Origin: JAFGNV01 sp964612485
GTDB lineage: Bacteria; Chloroflexota; Anaerolineae; 4572-78; J111
Direction: 5' to 3'
DNA: 64,000 bases
Assembly (NCBI GenBank): GCA_964612485.1
Contig: CAZTFF010000006.1
Span: 78,077-142,076 of the forward strand
The notes under the pieces: model-generated
Seen by the model: only the letters and a program-made list of their open reading frames with translations
What the model was told of the DNA's origin: nothing
Database searches by the model: none
Shown: positions 8,326-16,786 of the stretch, piece by piece
How positions within the stretch are numbered: position 1 is the first letter of the stretch
How the letters are laid out: each line of letters opens with the position of its first letter
Translations under genes and position numbers: made by a program

Positions 8326-8823
8326 TTATGCCACCAGAAAAGTGATAAACCATTGAACGATGGAGGCTACAGCGCCGGAGATCAACAGGGAAACCGCCAA
8401 AATCACCCCGGCCATAATGGCTGCGACGGCCAGGTTCCCATTTTGCAATTCATACAACTCGTCAATTTTACCGGACACCAGCCGGCCAAACAACCCCACC
8501 GAAAAAACAATGGCCGATAAGGCCAGAAACAACCCTACCAAAATACCGGCGATTTCAACCAGCAGGATCAGGCCAGGGCTGACGGCGCTCACGGTGAGCG
8601 GCAGATTGATCGCCGGTTTAAGGATAATGGCAATGCCAACAATAATAGCGCCTAGCACAACGCCCATTCCGGCATTGCCGCGCCGCACTTCGGCCCAATC
8701 ATCAAGATGCCGGGTAGAACGCGCAAACAGCCAGACACCGATGTAAGAGGCCAAAACACCTAATACAACCGCAATAATAATATTGGCAACACTTACCAAG
8801 AGTTGGCCCAGGGCCTCGCTCAT
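8326..8823 (-). CDS. DUF350-like integral membrane protein
   Basis: A 165-residue protein with four to five membrane spans in two repeats of the type 'helix-FxRxxR...D-helix', as in the DUF350 family (small membrane proteins, often encoded with glutathionylspermidine-synthase-like ligases or ion-channel genes). The ATG at 8823 is chosen because CTGGAG is 8 bp upstream; a longer frame starting at 8877 would add an unconvincing hydrophilic tail. It stands divergent to nusA and 26 bp before the NIPSNAP-like gene. The function is unknown. Confidence 0.65.
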   Translation of the reverse strand: MSEALGQLLVSVANIIIAVVLGVLASYIGVWLFARSTRHLDDWAEVRRGNAGMGVVLGAIIVGIAIILKPAINLPLTVSAVSPGLILLVEIAGILVGLFLALSAIVFSVGLFGRLVSGKIDELYELQNGNLAVAAIMAGVILAVSLLISGAVASIVQWFITFLVA

Positions 8824-8952
8824 ATTCAAGTCTCCAGTATGATGGGGTAAATTGTTTGGTGCTGAACAATGCCCCATTATAGCACGGCCCCATAATTATG
8901 CCAACACTATTTTATTAAAATTCCCAAATTTTGTTTTTTTGTTATGATTTAC

Positions 8953-8981
8953 TTGCCACACAAACGCGTCTATGGTATAAT
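8953..8981 (+). promoter_or_regulatory. Promoter of the nusA operon
   Basis: TTGCCA (8953-8958), 17-bp spacer and TATAAT (8976-8981), 110 bp upstream of nusA. The expected start of transcription is near 8988, giving a leader of about 100 nt that contains the hairpin at 9012-9041. Confidence 0.75.
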
Positions 8982-9011
8982 CTTTTGCAGTTAAGGAAAG
9001 AGACGAGAGCA

Positions 9012-9041
9012 GAGGAAAGTGGGTATCCCCCACTTTTCTTC
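9012..9041 (+). promoter_or_regulatory. GTGGG/CCCAC leader hairpin before nusA
   Basis: GAGGAAAGTGGG (9012-9023) can pair with CCCACTTTTCTTC (9029-9041) across a 5-nt loop. A GTGGG/CCCAC hairpin followed by pyrimidines is typical of leaders of rimP-nusA operons in many bacteria. Here it precedes nusA directly. It may act as an attenuator or a processing site; this is inferred from position. Confidence 0.45.
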
Positions 9042-9090
9042 GTTTATAACTAATCAAATTATTATTTTGGGTCAGGAGGCTCCGTAGGTC

Positions 9091-10899
9091 GTGAAAAGTG
9101 ATTTTATGATGGCAATCAACCAGGTTTGCCACGAGCGACAATTACCAACAGATATTGTTCTTGAGGCGGTTGAAGTTGCCCTAATTTCGGCTTACAAAAA
9201 GAATTTTGACGGTAACCATATTACCGCTATGATTGAGTCCAAATCGGGCCAGCCACAGATCTTTATAGAAAAAGCTGTGGTTGATTCGGTTGAAGATGCG
9301 CATAATGAGATCTCGTTGAACGACGCGCTGGCAATCAATCCCAACGCCGAAATCGGCGGGCTGGTTTCTGTTGAAAATACACCGGCAGATTTTGGCCGCA
9401 TTGCGGCCCAAACCGCCAAACAGGTGATTTTGCAGCGTATTCGTGAAGCCGAACGAGACGCTTTATATAACAGCTATGTTGAACGGGAAGGGGAAGTTGT
9501 CAACGGTACCGTCCACAAAGTAGACGCGCACCAGGTTACGCTGTCGTTGGGCAAAGTTGAAGCCTATCTGCCCCGCAACGAACAGATTCCCACCGAACGT
9601 TATTCGGAAGGGCAACGGCTGCGGGCCTACGTGTCCGCCGTCAACAAATCCAATCGCGGGCCACAGATCATTGTTTCCCGAACCCATCGCAATATGCTGC
9701 GCCGGCTTTTAGAAGTGGAAGTGCCTGAAATTTACAACGGCACCGTTGAAATCAAGTCGATTGCGCGGGAGGCCGGATATCGATCCAAAGTGGCGGTAGC
9801 CGCTTTGCAGGAAGGGGTTGATCCGGTAGGCTCGTGTGTGGGTATGCGGGGTACGCGCATCCAAAATATTGTTAATGAATTAAGCGGCGAAAAAATAGAT
9901 GTGGTGCAGTGGAACCCCGATCTGTCGTACTTTATTGCCAACTCGCTGAGTCCGGCCCGGGTGATGAACGTGATGCTGGACGACATTAACGGCAAAACGG
10001 CCACCGTGGTTGTGCCGGATAAGCAGCTTTCGCTCGCCATCGGCAAAGAGGGCCAGAACGCGCGTTTGGCCGCCAAATTAACCAACTGGCGGATCGACAT
10101 CAAAAGCGCCAGCGAAGCGATCAAAGAAACGTTGGAACTGGCCCAAACGAATGAAGCGATCATTGCCCGGATTGGGGATCGGATGGAAATCTTTGAAAAT
10201 GCCGCCGCGATTGCCGCTGAAAAAGAGCCAATTGAATATACGGATAACGAACTGTCGATCTTTAGCGAGGCCATTGAGATTGTGAACCTGGCCCGGATGG
10301 CGATTGAGAATGAACGCCGCCAGAAAGAAGCGGAAGCCAGAGCTATTGCCACCGACGCCATTGATATTCTCAGCGAAGCCGAAGCTATTTTGAGCGGGCA
10401 AGGCCCCATTCTGGAAGAGGACGACATTTTGGCTGCCGCTTCTGAAACCTTGGAGAAAGAACTTCCGACAGCGGAAGAAGAGGCAGAAGAAGACCGTGTG
10501 GCCGATCTGGTATCGGAGGCAGAAGCGCTCTTGTCTTCTGATGAGGAACCCACGGCTGAGGAGATAGAACCCGAAGACATTGAATCCACGTCGGAACCTG
10601 TTCTGGAAGAAATGGCAGAGCCGCCAGCCGAAGTAGAAGAGCAAGTGGAAGAAAAGGCCGAGGGAGAAGAAGAACAGAAAATCGAAATCATGCTCTCCAG
10701 CGAACTGGATTGGGAGGATGACGACCTGACCGAGGCCGAGCGGGAACGCGAGAGACGCAAAGCGCGCGAAAAGAAACGCCGCCTGGTTTACGACGAGCGC
10801 CTGGGCGAAGTTGTGGCCGAACGACGCCACAAAAAACGTCGCGGCGGTACGCGCAGTGGCGATTGGCTTGATTACGAAGAGATTGACGACGAATTCTAA
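9091..10899 (+). CDS. nusA: Transcription termination/antitermination factor NusA, long acidic tail
   Basis: A 602-residue protein: N-terminal RNA-polymerase-binding domain (1-125), S1 domain (about 130-200), and two KH domains with the hallmark 'DPVGSCVGMRGTRIQ' (about 247-261) and 'LAIGKEGQNARLAAKL'. After residue 350 comes a long Ala/Glu-rich region that turns strongly acidic (about 420-550) and ends in a basic then acidic tail. It binds RNA polymerase and nascent RNA to control pausing. The GTG at 9091 follows AGGAGG (9074-9079); the ATG at 9106 would sit too far from it. Two bases separate it from ylxR. rimP is missing upstream. Confidence 0.95.
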   Translation: MKSDFMMAINQVCHERQLPTDIVLEAVEVALISAYKKNFDGNHITAMIESKSGQPQIFIEKAVVDSVEDAHNEISLNDALAINPNAEIGGLVSVENTPADFGRIAAQTAKQVILQRIREAERDALYNSYVEREGEVVNGTVHKVDAHQVTLSLGKVEAYLPRNEQIPTERYSEGQRLRAYVSAVNKSNRGPQIIVSRTHRNMLRRLLEVEVPEIYNGTVEIKSIAREAGYRSKVAVAALQEGVDPVGSCVGMRGTRIQNIVNELSGEKIDVVQWNPDLSYFIANSLSPARVMNVMLDDINGKTATVVVPDKQLSLAIGKEGQNARLAAKLTNWRIDIKSASEAIKETLELAQTNEAIIARIGDRMEIFENAAAIAAEKEPIEYTDNELSIFSEAIEIVNLARMAIENERRQKEAEARAIATDAIDILSEAEAILSGQGPILEEDDILAAASETLEKELPTAEEEAEEDRVADLVSEAEALLSSDEEPTAEEIEPEDIESTSEPVLEEMAEPPAEVEEQVEEKAEGEEEQKIEIMLSSELDWEDDDLTEAERERERRKAREKKRRLVYDERLGEVVAERRHKKRRGGTRSGDWLDYEEIDDEF

Positions 10900-10901
10900 T
10901 C

Positions 10902-11195
10902 ATGGCGCGTCAGAAACATAAGCCCCGGCGGACGTGTGTTGTTTGCCGGGGAACAACGGAAAAACGTGATTTGATTCGGGTGGTCAGAACTCCCGAAGGG
11001 CAAATTCGGGTTGACCCCACCGGCAAAGCCAATGGCCGCGGCGCTTATTTGTGCCAAAACCCAAAATGTTGGAAAATAGGGCTGGGCCAACAAAACATAT
11101 TAGGACGCGCTTTAAAGGTAACCATCAGCGACGAAGATGTCGCTGTTTTGCGATACTATTTAGAAACTGAACTTTCAAAAAAAGTTAAAGTGTAA
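10902..11195 (+). CDS. ylxR: YlxR family RNA-binding protein (RnpM)
   Basis: A 97-residue protein with the YlxR signature: 'RRTCVVCR' near the N-terminus and 'GRGAYLC' after 'VDPTGKANGRG' (about residues 42-55). YlxR/RnpM is known in Bacillus and relatives as an RNA-binding modulator of RNase P, nearly always encoded between nusA and infB, as here. It begins 2 bp after the nusA stop. The ylxQ gene (L7Ae-like) that often follows in Firmicutes is absent. Confidence 0.9.
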   Translation: MARQKHKPRRTCVVCRGTTEKRDLIRVVRTPEGQIRVDPTGKANGRGAYLCQNPKCWKIGLGQQNILGRALKVTISDEDVAVLRYYLETELSKKVKV

Positions 11196-11589
11196 GGATG
11201 TATCCCAGGGGACGGATGATCCAGGTAAAAGAATATTGCATCGATTTGAGGCGGGTAACGGGATGCGAGCTGTGAACGCGGGTCAAAAAACCCGTGGAGC
11301 GAGGGCCAAATGAGCTAACAGAACCTTAAAAACCTCGTTTGTTTCCTCAAAGAGCCTCTCACTCCCCGGCTTTGCCGGCCCTATCAAACCTCAAAAAAGT
11401 GGTATTCTCTCAATCACTAACGTGTTGACAGCCAGATCAAACGGCTGTTAATAAACATTCTATATAAAATTTTTACATCAGGCGTTTCGGCTGGATGTTT
11501 TTGCTGTGCCGGAATAGCGCGACACGGCCTGCCGGCTGTCGAAAACTGTCGCTGATGATGTCCAATTTATCAATAAAGAGGTGGGTATT
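11196..11589 (+). other. 394-bp intergenic leader before infB
   Basis: No coding sequence is convincing here. It contains a CGGGT/ACCCG hairpin (about 11279-11300), a CCGGC-TTT-GCCGG hairpin (11366-11378) without a T-run, and a promoter-like pair near its end. The length is unusual for the inside of a nusA-infB operon, where genes are normally adjacent. It may be the remnant of a lost gene or a regulatory leader. Confidence 0.4.
11425..11453 (+). promoter_or_regulatory. Candidate promoter of infB
   Basis: TTGACA (11425-11430), 17-bp spacer and TTAATA (11448-11453), about 136 bp before the infB start. It would allow infB-rbfA-truB-ribF to be transcribed separately from nusA. Confidence 0.5.
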
Positions 11590-13404
11590 ATGGCAACAAG
11601 CACGCAAGAAAAAATAGATACAGCCCAAAACGGTAACATTATCGAAGTGCCGCCAACTATATCGGTGCGGGAACTGGCGGATCTAATGAAAGTCAGCCCC
11701 ATTGAGATCATCAAAGAGTTGATGGGCAACGGCATTATGGCCAACATCAACCAGCAGATTGATTTTGATACCGTCTCGATTATTGGGGAAGAAATGGGAT
11801 ATGAGATTGTCCCGCCTCAGGTCCCTGAAGAAGAGGTCGAGGAGGAAGAAGAAGTTATTCCCCTGCAAAAACGCCTTATCGCCGACGAGGACCCGGCTAA
11901 TCTCAAGCCCCGCGCCCCGGTTGTCACCGTTTTGGGCCACGTGGATCACGGGAAAACAACCCTGCTCGACGCCATTCGACATACCCATGTTGTCCAGGGG
12001 GAATCCGGCGGGATCACCCAGCATATCGGCGCGTATCAGGTTCAAGTCAGCGGCAAGGTGATCACCTTTTTAGATACCCCCGGCCACGCCGCGTTTACCG
12101 CTATGCGCGCTCGCGGCGCTCAGGCCACCGACCTGGCCGTACTGGTTGTGGCCGCCGACGATGGCGTAATGCCCCAAACCCGCGAGGCTGTTGAACACGC
12201 CCGGGCTGCCGGCGTGCCCATTCTGGTGGCGATGAACAAGATTGACAAAGATAACGCCAACCCCGAACGAGTCAAACAAGAATTGGCCAATATTGATCTG
12301 GTGGTGGAAGATTGGGGCGGCGATACAATTTGCGTGCCCATTTCAGCCCTGGAAAACAAAGGCATTGAAGACCTGCTGGAGAACATTCTGCTGGTTACGG
12401 ATGTAGCCAACCTGCAAGCCAACCCGGATCGATTGGCCCAGGGCATGGTGATTGAAAGCGAGCTGGATAAACGGCGCGGCGCATCGGCCACCTTGCTGGT
12501 GCAAAACGGCACCCTCAAATTGGGCGACATCATAGTAATCGGACAGCAATATTGCCGCATTCGCGCCATGTTCAATGACCGGGGAGAAGAAATTTCCGAA
12601 GCGGGCCTCTCGGTGCCGGTTTCCGTATTAGGACTGTCTGATGTGCCTGAAGCCGGTGAGTTCTTTGAATCCGTCTCAAACGAGAAAACCGCGCGCGCCA
12701 TTGTAGAAGAGCGGGTGGATGACGCCCGCCGCGCTCAAACCGTGCAGCGCCCCATCTTCTCTTTAGAAGAATTCTTCAAACAGCGCGGGCAAAGCGGAGA
12801 TCAAACATTACGGCTCATTCTGAAGGTTGATGTGCAAGGCTCCCTGGAACCGATTGTCAACTCGCTCAAAGACCTGGGCGATGATGATCTAAAGGTCAAA
12901 ATCCTGCTGGAAGGAACCGGCAATATTTCCGAATCAGACGTTAACCTGGCCGTTGCCTCCGGCGCCATCATCATCGGCTTCAATGTTCAGGTAGACGCCG
13001 CCGCCCAACGGGTGGCCGATAGCGAAGGCGTTGATATTCGCAACTATAGCATCATCTACAAACTGATTGATGATATTGACAAGGCGCTCAAGGGCCTGCT
13101 GGAACCGGTATACGCCGACAAGATCATTGGCCATGCCACGGTACGGGCCGTATTTAAACTGGGCAAACGAGGCCAGGTGGCCGGCTCTTACATTACCGAC
13201 GGCCAGATCACCCGCAATGCGATGGCGCGCGTGATCCGCAACCAGGAAATTCTGCACGATAGCAAGATTTCTTCTCTGAAACGATTCCAGGAGGATGTGC
13301 GTGAAGTGGCTACCGGTTTTGAATGCGGCATTGGCGTTGATGGCTTTAATAACTTTGAAGAAAGCGATGTGATCGAAGCTTACGTAAAGGAACGTGTCAA
13401 CTAA
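11590..13404 (+). CDS. infB: Translation initiation factor IF-2
   Basis: A 604-residue GTPase that brings initiator tRNA to the 30S subunit. It has the short IF2_N domain (residues 21-70), an acidic linker (79-90), then the G domain with G1 GHVDHGKT (116-123), 'DTPGHAAF' and 'NKID', followed by domains II-IV. It is a short form lacking the long N-terminal extension of enterobacteria. The ATG at 11590 has AGAGGTGG at good spacing; a GTG at 11581 is possible but lies within that site. rbfA starts directly after the stop codon. Confidence 0.96.
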   Translation: MATSTQEKIDTAQNGNIIEVPPTISVRELADLMKVSPIEIIKELMGNGIMANINQQIDFDTVSIIGEEMGYEIVPPQVPEEEVEEEEEVIPLQKRLIADEDPANLKPRAPVVTVLGHVDHGKTTLLDAIRHTHVVQGESGGITQHIGAYQVQVSGKVITFLDTPGHAAFTAMRARGAQATDLAVLVVAADDGVMPQTREAVEHARAAGVPILVAMNKIDKDNANPERVKQELANIDLVVEDWGGDTICVPISALENKGIEDLLENILLVTDVANLQANPDRLAQGMVIESELDKRRGASATLLVQNGTLKLGDIIVIGQQYCRIRAMFNDRGEEISEAGLSVPVSVLGLSDVPEAGEFFESVSNEKTARAIVEERVDDARRAQTVQRPIFSLEEFFKQRGQSGDQTLRLILKVDVQGSLEPIVNSLKDLGDDDLKVKILLEGTGNISESDVNLAVASGAIIIGFNVQVDAAAQRVADSEGVDIRNYSIIYKLIDDIDKALKGLLEPVYADKIIGHATVRAVFKLGKRGQVAGSYITDGQITRNAMARVIRNQEILHDSKISSLKRFQEDVREVATGFECGIGVDGFNNFEESDVIEAYVKERVN

Positions 13405-13791
13405 ATGGCCACCCGGCGCCAAAAAAAAGTAGCCGAATTGCTACACAAAGAAATCAGCCAGTTGATCCAATTTCAAACACAAGACCCACGCCTGGGCTTT
13501 GTAACCATCACCGGCGTTGATGTGACGCCCGATTTACGCCAGGCCAAGGTCTATTTTACCATTCTTGATGACGACAGCCTGGAAGAAACCCTGGCCGGCC
13601 TTAACAGCGCCAGCGGTTTCTTCCGGCATCAACTGGCCCAAACTCTTGACCTGCGCCATATTCCCGAACTGAGCTTCAAATGGGATAAAACGTTGGAAAA
13701 CGCGCTGCGCATCGACAGCCTGCTCGACACCATCAAAAAGGAATATCCGCCCGCCGAAGACGATCAACCCCAAACTCAAGAAGGCGATTAA
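13405..13791 (+). CDS. rbfA: 30S ribosome-binding factor RbfA
   Basis: A 128-residue KH-type protein that helps mature the 16S rRNA 5' end. Visible features are the N-terminal 'ELLHKEISQLIQFQTQDPRLGFVTITGVDVTPDLRQAKVYFT' type sequence (seen in parts at residues 10-51) and 'RHIPELSFKWD' near 86-96. The ATG directly follows the infB stop and the stop overlaps the truB start by 1 bp, showing tight coupling. Length is normal for the family. Confidence 0.95.
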   Translation: MATRRQKKVAELLHKEISQLIQFQTQDPRLGFVTITGVDVTPDLRQAKVYFTILDDDSLEETLAGLNSASGFFRHQLAQTLDLRHIPELSFKWDKTLENALRIDSLLDTIKKEYPPAEDDQPQTQEGD

Positions 13792-14741
13792 TGGCAGCCC
13801 GGCAGCCCCACAGCCTGTCCGGCCTGGTGAATATCAATAAACCGCCGGGGATGACGTCGCACGATGTGGTGGCGCGTGTCCGCAAATTGGCCGGGCAGCG
13901 AAAAGTGGGCCACGCCGGAACGCTGGACCCGCTGGCAACCGGCGTCTTGCTGGTTTGCCTGGGCCGGGCCACCCGATTGATTGAGTATGTGATGAACAGC
14001 GCCAAACAATACCGGGCCACCCTATGCTTTGGCGTCAGCACCACCACGCTGGATGCGGAAGGCGAGATTGTGGCCGCCACCGATGCCGCCCACCTCACCG
14101 AGCCGCGCCTCCGCCGCCTGCTCCCCCAATTTACCGGCAGCATCCAGCAAGTTCCTCCTCAATTTTCCGCCATCAAAAAAGATGGCCGCCCTGTTTACAA
14201 ACTGGCCCGCGCCGGCCAAAAAATCGATCTTTCTCCCCGCCCCGTCACCATCTATTCGTTGGAGTGGATTTTGTGGGAGCCGCCGCATCTCACGCTGGAT
14301 ATTGGTTGCTCCGCCGGCACGTATATCCGCGCGCTGGCGCGTGATCTGGGCGATGCCGCCGGCACCGGCGCTCATCTCTCCCAATTGATTCGCACGGCCA
14401 GCGGTACCTGGACTTTGAATGAGGCCGTTACTCTGGAAACGCTGGAGAACAGCCCGGATTGGCAGCAGTATCTTCACCCGCTCGACCGGATGGTATCGCA
14501 CCTGCCGCGCGTTACGCTCACCGAAAACGACGCCGCCGATGTGAAATATGGCCGCCGGATCACGCTGGAAACGATGGGCACAGCTTCCGAATCGCCGTTG
14601 GTTTGCGCGTATACCCCCGCCGGAGCGTTCCTGGCAATTTTGACGCGAGATGAATCAGATGCTAAACTTTGGAAGCCTAAAAAAGTGTTTGACTCCGGCA
14701 AACACGCAGCATCCGGCACGTTGTCTACATCTCATCAATGA
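13791..14741 (+). CDS. truB: tRNA pseudouridine(55) synthase TruB
   Basis: A 316-residue enzyme that converts U55 of the tRNA T-loop to pseudouridine. The catalytic motif 'GHAGTLDPLATGVL' with its Asp lies at about residues 41-54, preceded by 'NKPPGMTSHDVV'. The C-terminal part is a short PUA-like tail. The start overlaps the rbfA stop. Position between rbfA and ribF is the conserved order of this operon. Confidence 0.96.
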   Translation: MAARQPHSLSGLVNINKPPGMTSHDVVARVRKLAGQRKVGHAGTLDPLATGVLLVCLGRATRLIEYVMNSAKQYRATLCFGVSTTTLDAEGEIVAATDAAHLTEPRLRRLLPQFTGSIQQVPPQFSAIKKDGRPVYKLARAGQKIDLSPRPVTIYSLEWILWEPPHLTLDIGCSAGTYIRALARDLGDAAGTGAHLSQLIRTASGTWTLNEAVTLETLENSPDWQQYLHPLDRMVSHLPRVTLTENDAADVKYGRRITLETMGTASESPLVCAYTPAGAFLAILTRDESDAKLWKPKKVFDSGKHAASGTLSTSHQ

Positions 14742-14756
14742 GCGAATATTCCAGGT

Positions 14757-15698
14757 ATGCAAATATTCCGCACTCTTTCGTCGGTTCATCTCACCCGGCC
14801 AACTATTTTGACCATTGGCACCTTCGACGGCCTGCATCGCGGCCATCAGGCGCTGCTTCAACAGTTGCAAGCTGCCGCCCGCCGACAGCAGGCGCAAACG
14901 GCTGTACTCACCTTTCACCCTCGCCCTAAAACCGTTCTGGCCCCGCATCTGGCCAATAACGATTACCTGACCACCTCCGCCGAGCGAATCGCCTTGTTTG
15001 AAGCATGGGGCCTTGATGTGTTGATCGTCACCCCCTTTACCGTAGAATTTTCGCAGATGAGCGCGCGCAGTTTTATGGAACTGGTCACAGAAAAGATCAA
15101 CCTGATTGAATTTTGGGCCGGGCACGATTTTGCGTTGGGCAAAAACAGGGAAGGCAATCTCCAAAAACTGGCCGAACTGGGAGCGGAACTGAATTACACC
15201 ATCCACGAAATTGAACCTTTTTTGCTCGATGGGGAGGTCGTGAGCAGCACCAAGATTCGGGAGCTCTTGCGCGCGGGCGAGGTCCGTTTGGCGGCCCGCA
15301 TGCTGGGCCGCTATCCATCCGTAACCGGCCAGGTAAGCACGGGGGCGCAGCGCGGGCGGGAAATCGGGTTCCCGACCACCAATTTAACCGTTCCCCCGGA
15401 ACGGCTGCTGCCGGCCAACGGCGTGTACGCCACCTTTGTGCAGCTTGACCGGCATCGCCTGCCCGGCGTCACCAACATTGGGGTGCGGCCAAGTTTTGAA
15501 GAAAAAGTCTGCACGGTAGAAACTTACATTTTTGACTTTGACCAGTACCTCTACGGCCAGACGCTGACCCTGCAATTTGTTGAGCGCTTGCGGCCCGAAA
15601 TGAAGTTCGACAACATTGAGCAGCTATCGGCGCAGATTTCGCGCGATGTTGAGCAGGCCGGCATCATTCTAACTCAAGAACCGGCGGCCCCATCGTGA
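14757..15698 (+). CDS. ribF: Bifunctional riboflavin kinase/FAD synthetase
   Basis: A 313-residue bifunctional enzyme making FMN and FAD. The N-terminal nucleotidyltransferase part has 'TIGTFDGLHRGHQ' (about 18-30) and the 'SSTKIRELL' motif near 162-170. The C-terminal flavokinase part has 'GREIGFPTTNL' and 'NGVYAT'. The ATG lies 15 bp after the truB stop; its ribosome-binding site is weak (CCAGG). The stop overlaps the next gene (GTG at 15695) by 4 bp. Confidence 0.95.
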   Translation: MQIFRTLSSVHLTRPTILTIGTFDGLHRGHQALLQQLQAAARRQQAQTAVLTFHPRPKTVLAPHLANNDYLTTSAERIALFEAWGLDVLIVTPFTVEFSQMSARSFMELVTEKINLIEFWAGHDFALGKNREGNLQKLAELGAELNYTIHEIEPFLLDGEVVSSTKIRELLRAGEVRLAARMLGRYPSVTGQVSTGAQRGREIGFPTTNLTVPPERLLPANGVYATFVQLDRHRLPGVTNIGVRPSFEEKVCTVETYIFDFDQYLYGQTLTLQFVERLRPEMKFDNIEQLSAQISRDVEQAGIILTQEPAAPS

Positions 15699-16642
15699 CT
15701 CATCCCAGAGAAGCCACCAGCCGCAATCTAAAAAACCCCTCCTGGAGCGTCGGCGACATTCACGGCCAGTACAGCTACCGCAATCCCCACGCCGACCTGT
15801 ACCTGTACCTCAGCCAGTGGTCGGATATGGAATCGTACCTCAATGTGGGCTACTCCCGGCCCGGCCAGTACCACCTGCACGTCAGCAGCCACCTGCGGCT
15901 CATCAACCGGCTGGCCGACGGCCTGCTGTATCTCCACGCCGCCGGCCCTCACGCCGCTGATAATCGTTTGCTCGACGTGGCCTCGGGGCGAGGCGGAGCC
16001 GCCATTCATGCCCGGCAGCGTTACGGGCTGGAGGTGGTGGGCCTCGACATCACCCCTTACAATGCCCGCCGCGCAACGCAAAACGCCCAAGAAAAAAAGG
16101 TGTGGCCTACGGTGCAGTTTGGAATGGGCAACGCCCATATTTTGCCGCTGGCCGATCAATCTTTTTCATTGGCCTGGTCCATCGAATCGCCCGCCCATTT
16201 CGCCGACAAACCGGTCTTTCTCCAGGAAATTGCCCGCATCTTAAAACCCGGCGGGGCGTTCACCTTTGCCGATTTGTTGATGGTTGAGCCGGTGGTCACC
16301 GCGTCGGCGGAGAACCGGCGCATTTACGATGAATTTTTGCGGGTGTGGGATGTTCCCTACCTGGAAACCTTTGACAGCTACAAACAAGCCCTGGCCGAGG
16401 CGGGATTGGCGTTGCGCCGCAGCGAGATTGTCACCCGCTACAATCTGGATACTCTCAACCGCGATTGCGTGATCTTTCTGTGGTTATCCAAAGTTAAATG
16501 GCTGTATAAAACTTACAAGCGCTATCTCCACTGGCGCACCGGCGCTAATTTAGACCACGTTTACGAGCACGTGCTTGGCTCTCACCGCGCGCTGCGGCTG
16601 GGCATGATTGATTACAGCCTGTTCTGGACGGTTCGAAAGTAA
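15695..16642 (+). CDS. Class I SAM-dependent methyltransferase, ribF-coupled
   Basis: A 315-residue methyltransferase of the tocopherol/sterol-C24-methyltransferase-like group. SAM motif I is 'LLDVASGRGGAAIHAR' (about residues 91-106), and the post motif 'ARILKPGGAFTFADLL' is near 184-199. The unusual N-terminal 85 residues are Tyr/His-rich ('YLYLSQWSDMESYLNVGY'). The GTG start overlaps the ribF stop by 4 bp, so it is translationally coupled to the end of the translation/riboflavin operon. The substrate is unknown; quinone, lipid or small-molecule acceptors are all possible. Confidence 0.8.
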   Translation: MTHPREATSRNLKNPSWSVGDIHGQYSYRNPHADLYLYLSQWSDMESYLNVGYSRPGQYHLHVSSHLRLINRLADGLLYLHAAGPHAADNRLLDVASGRGGAAIHARQRYGLEVVGLDITPYNARRATQNAQEKKVWPTVQFGMGNAHILPLADQSFSLAWSIESPAHFADKPVFLQEIARILKPGGAFTFADLLMVEPVVTASAENRRIYDEFLRVWDVPYLETFDSYKQALAEAGLALRRSEIVTRYNLDTLNRDCVIFLWLSKVKWLYKTYKRYLHWRTGANLDHVYEHVLGSHRALRLGMIDYSLFWTVRK

Positions 16643-16645
16643 CGC

Positions 16646-16674
16646 TTGTATTACATAACTTTCTCTCGTATAAT
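16646..16674 (+). promoter_or_regulatory. Promoter of the S49 protease gene pair
   Basis: TTGTAT (16646-16651), 17-bp spacer and TATAAT (16669-16674), immediately after the methyltransferase stop and about 110 bp before the protease start. Confidence 0.65.
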
Positions 16675-16786
16675 AATAAAAAATCATCCTCGCCATCTCC
16701 ACTTCCCACATCTTCTCCGGGTTCATTCTGATTTAATCTATATCAGCTAAATTATAATATCAAGGTAGTAACAAGAAGGAGACGTC

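Noticed and set aside
9732..10760. 342-codon minus-strand frame opposite nusA
   Set aside because: Serine-rich composition mirrors the acidic Glu/Ala tail of NusA on the other strand; no family features.
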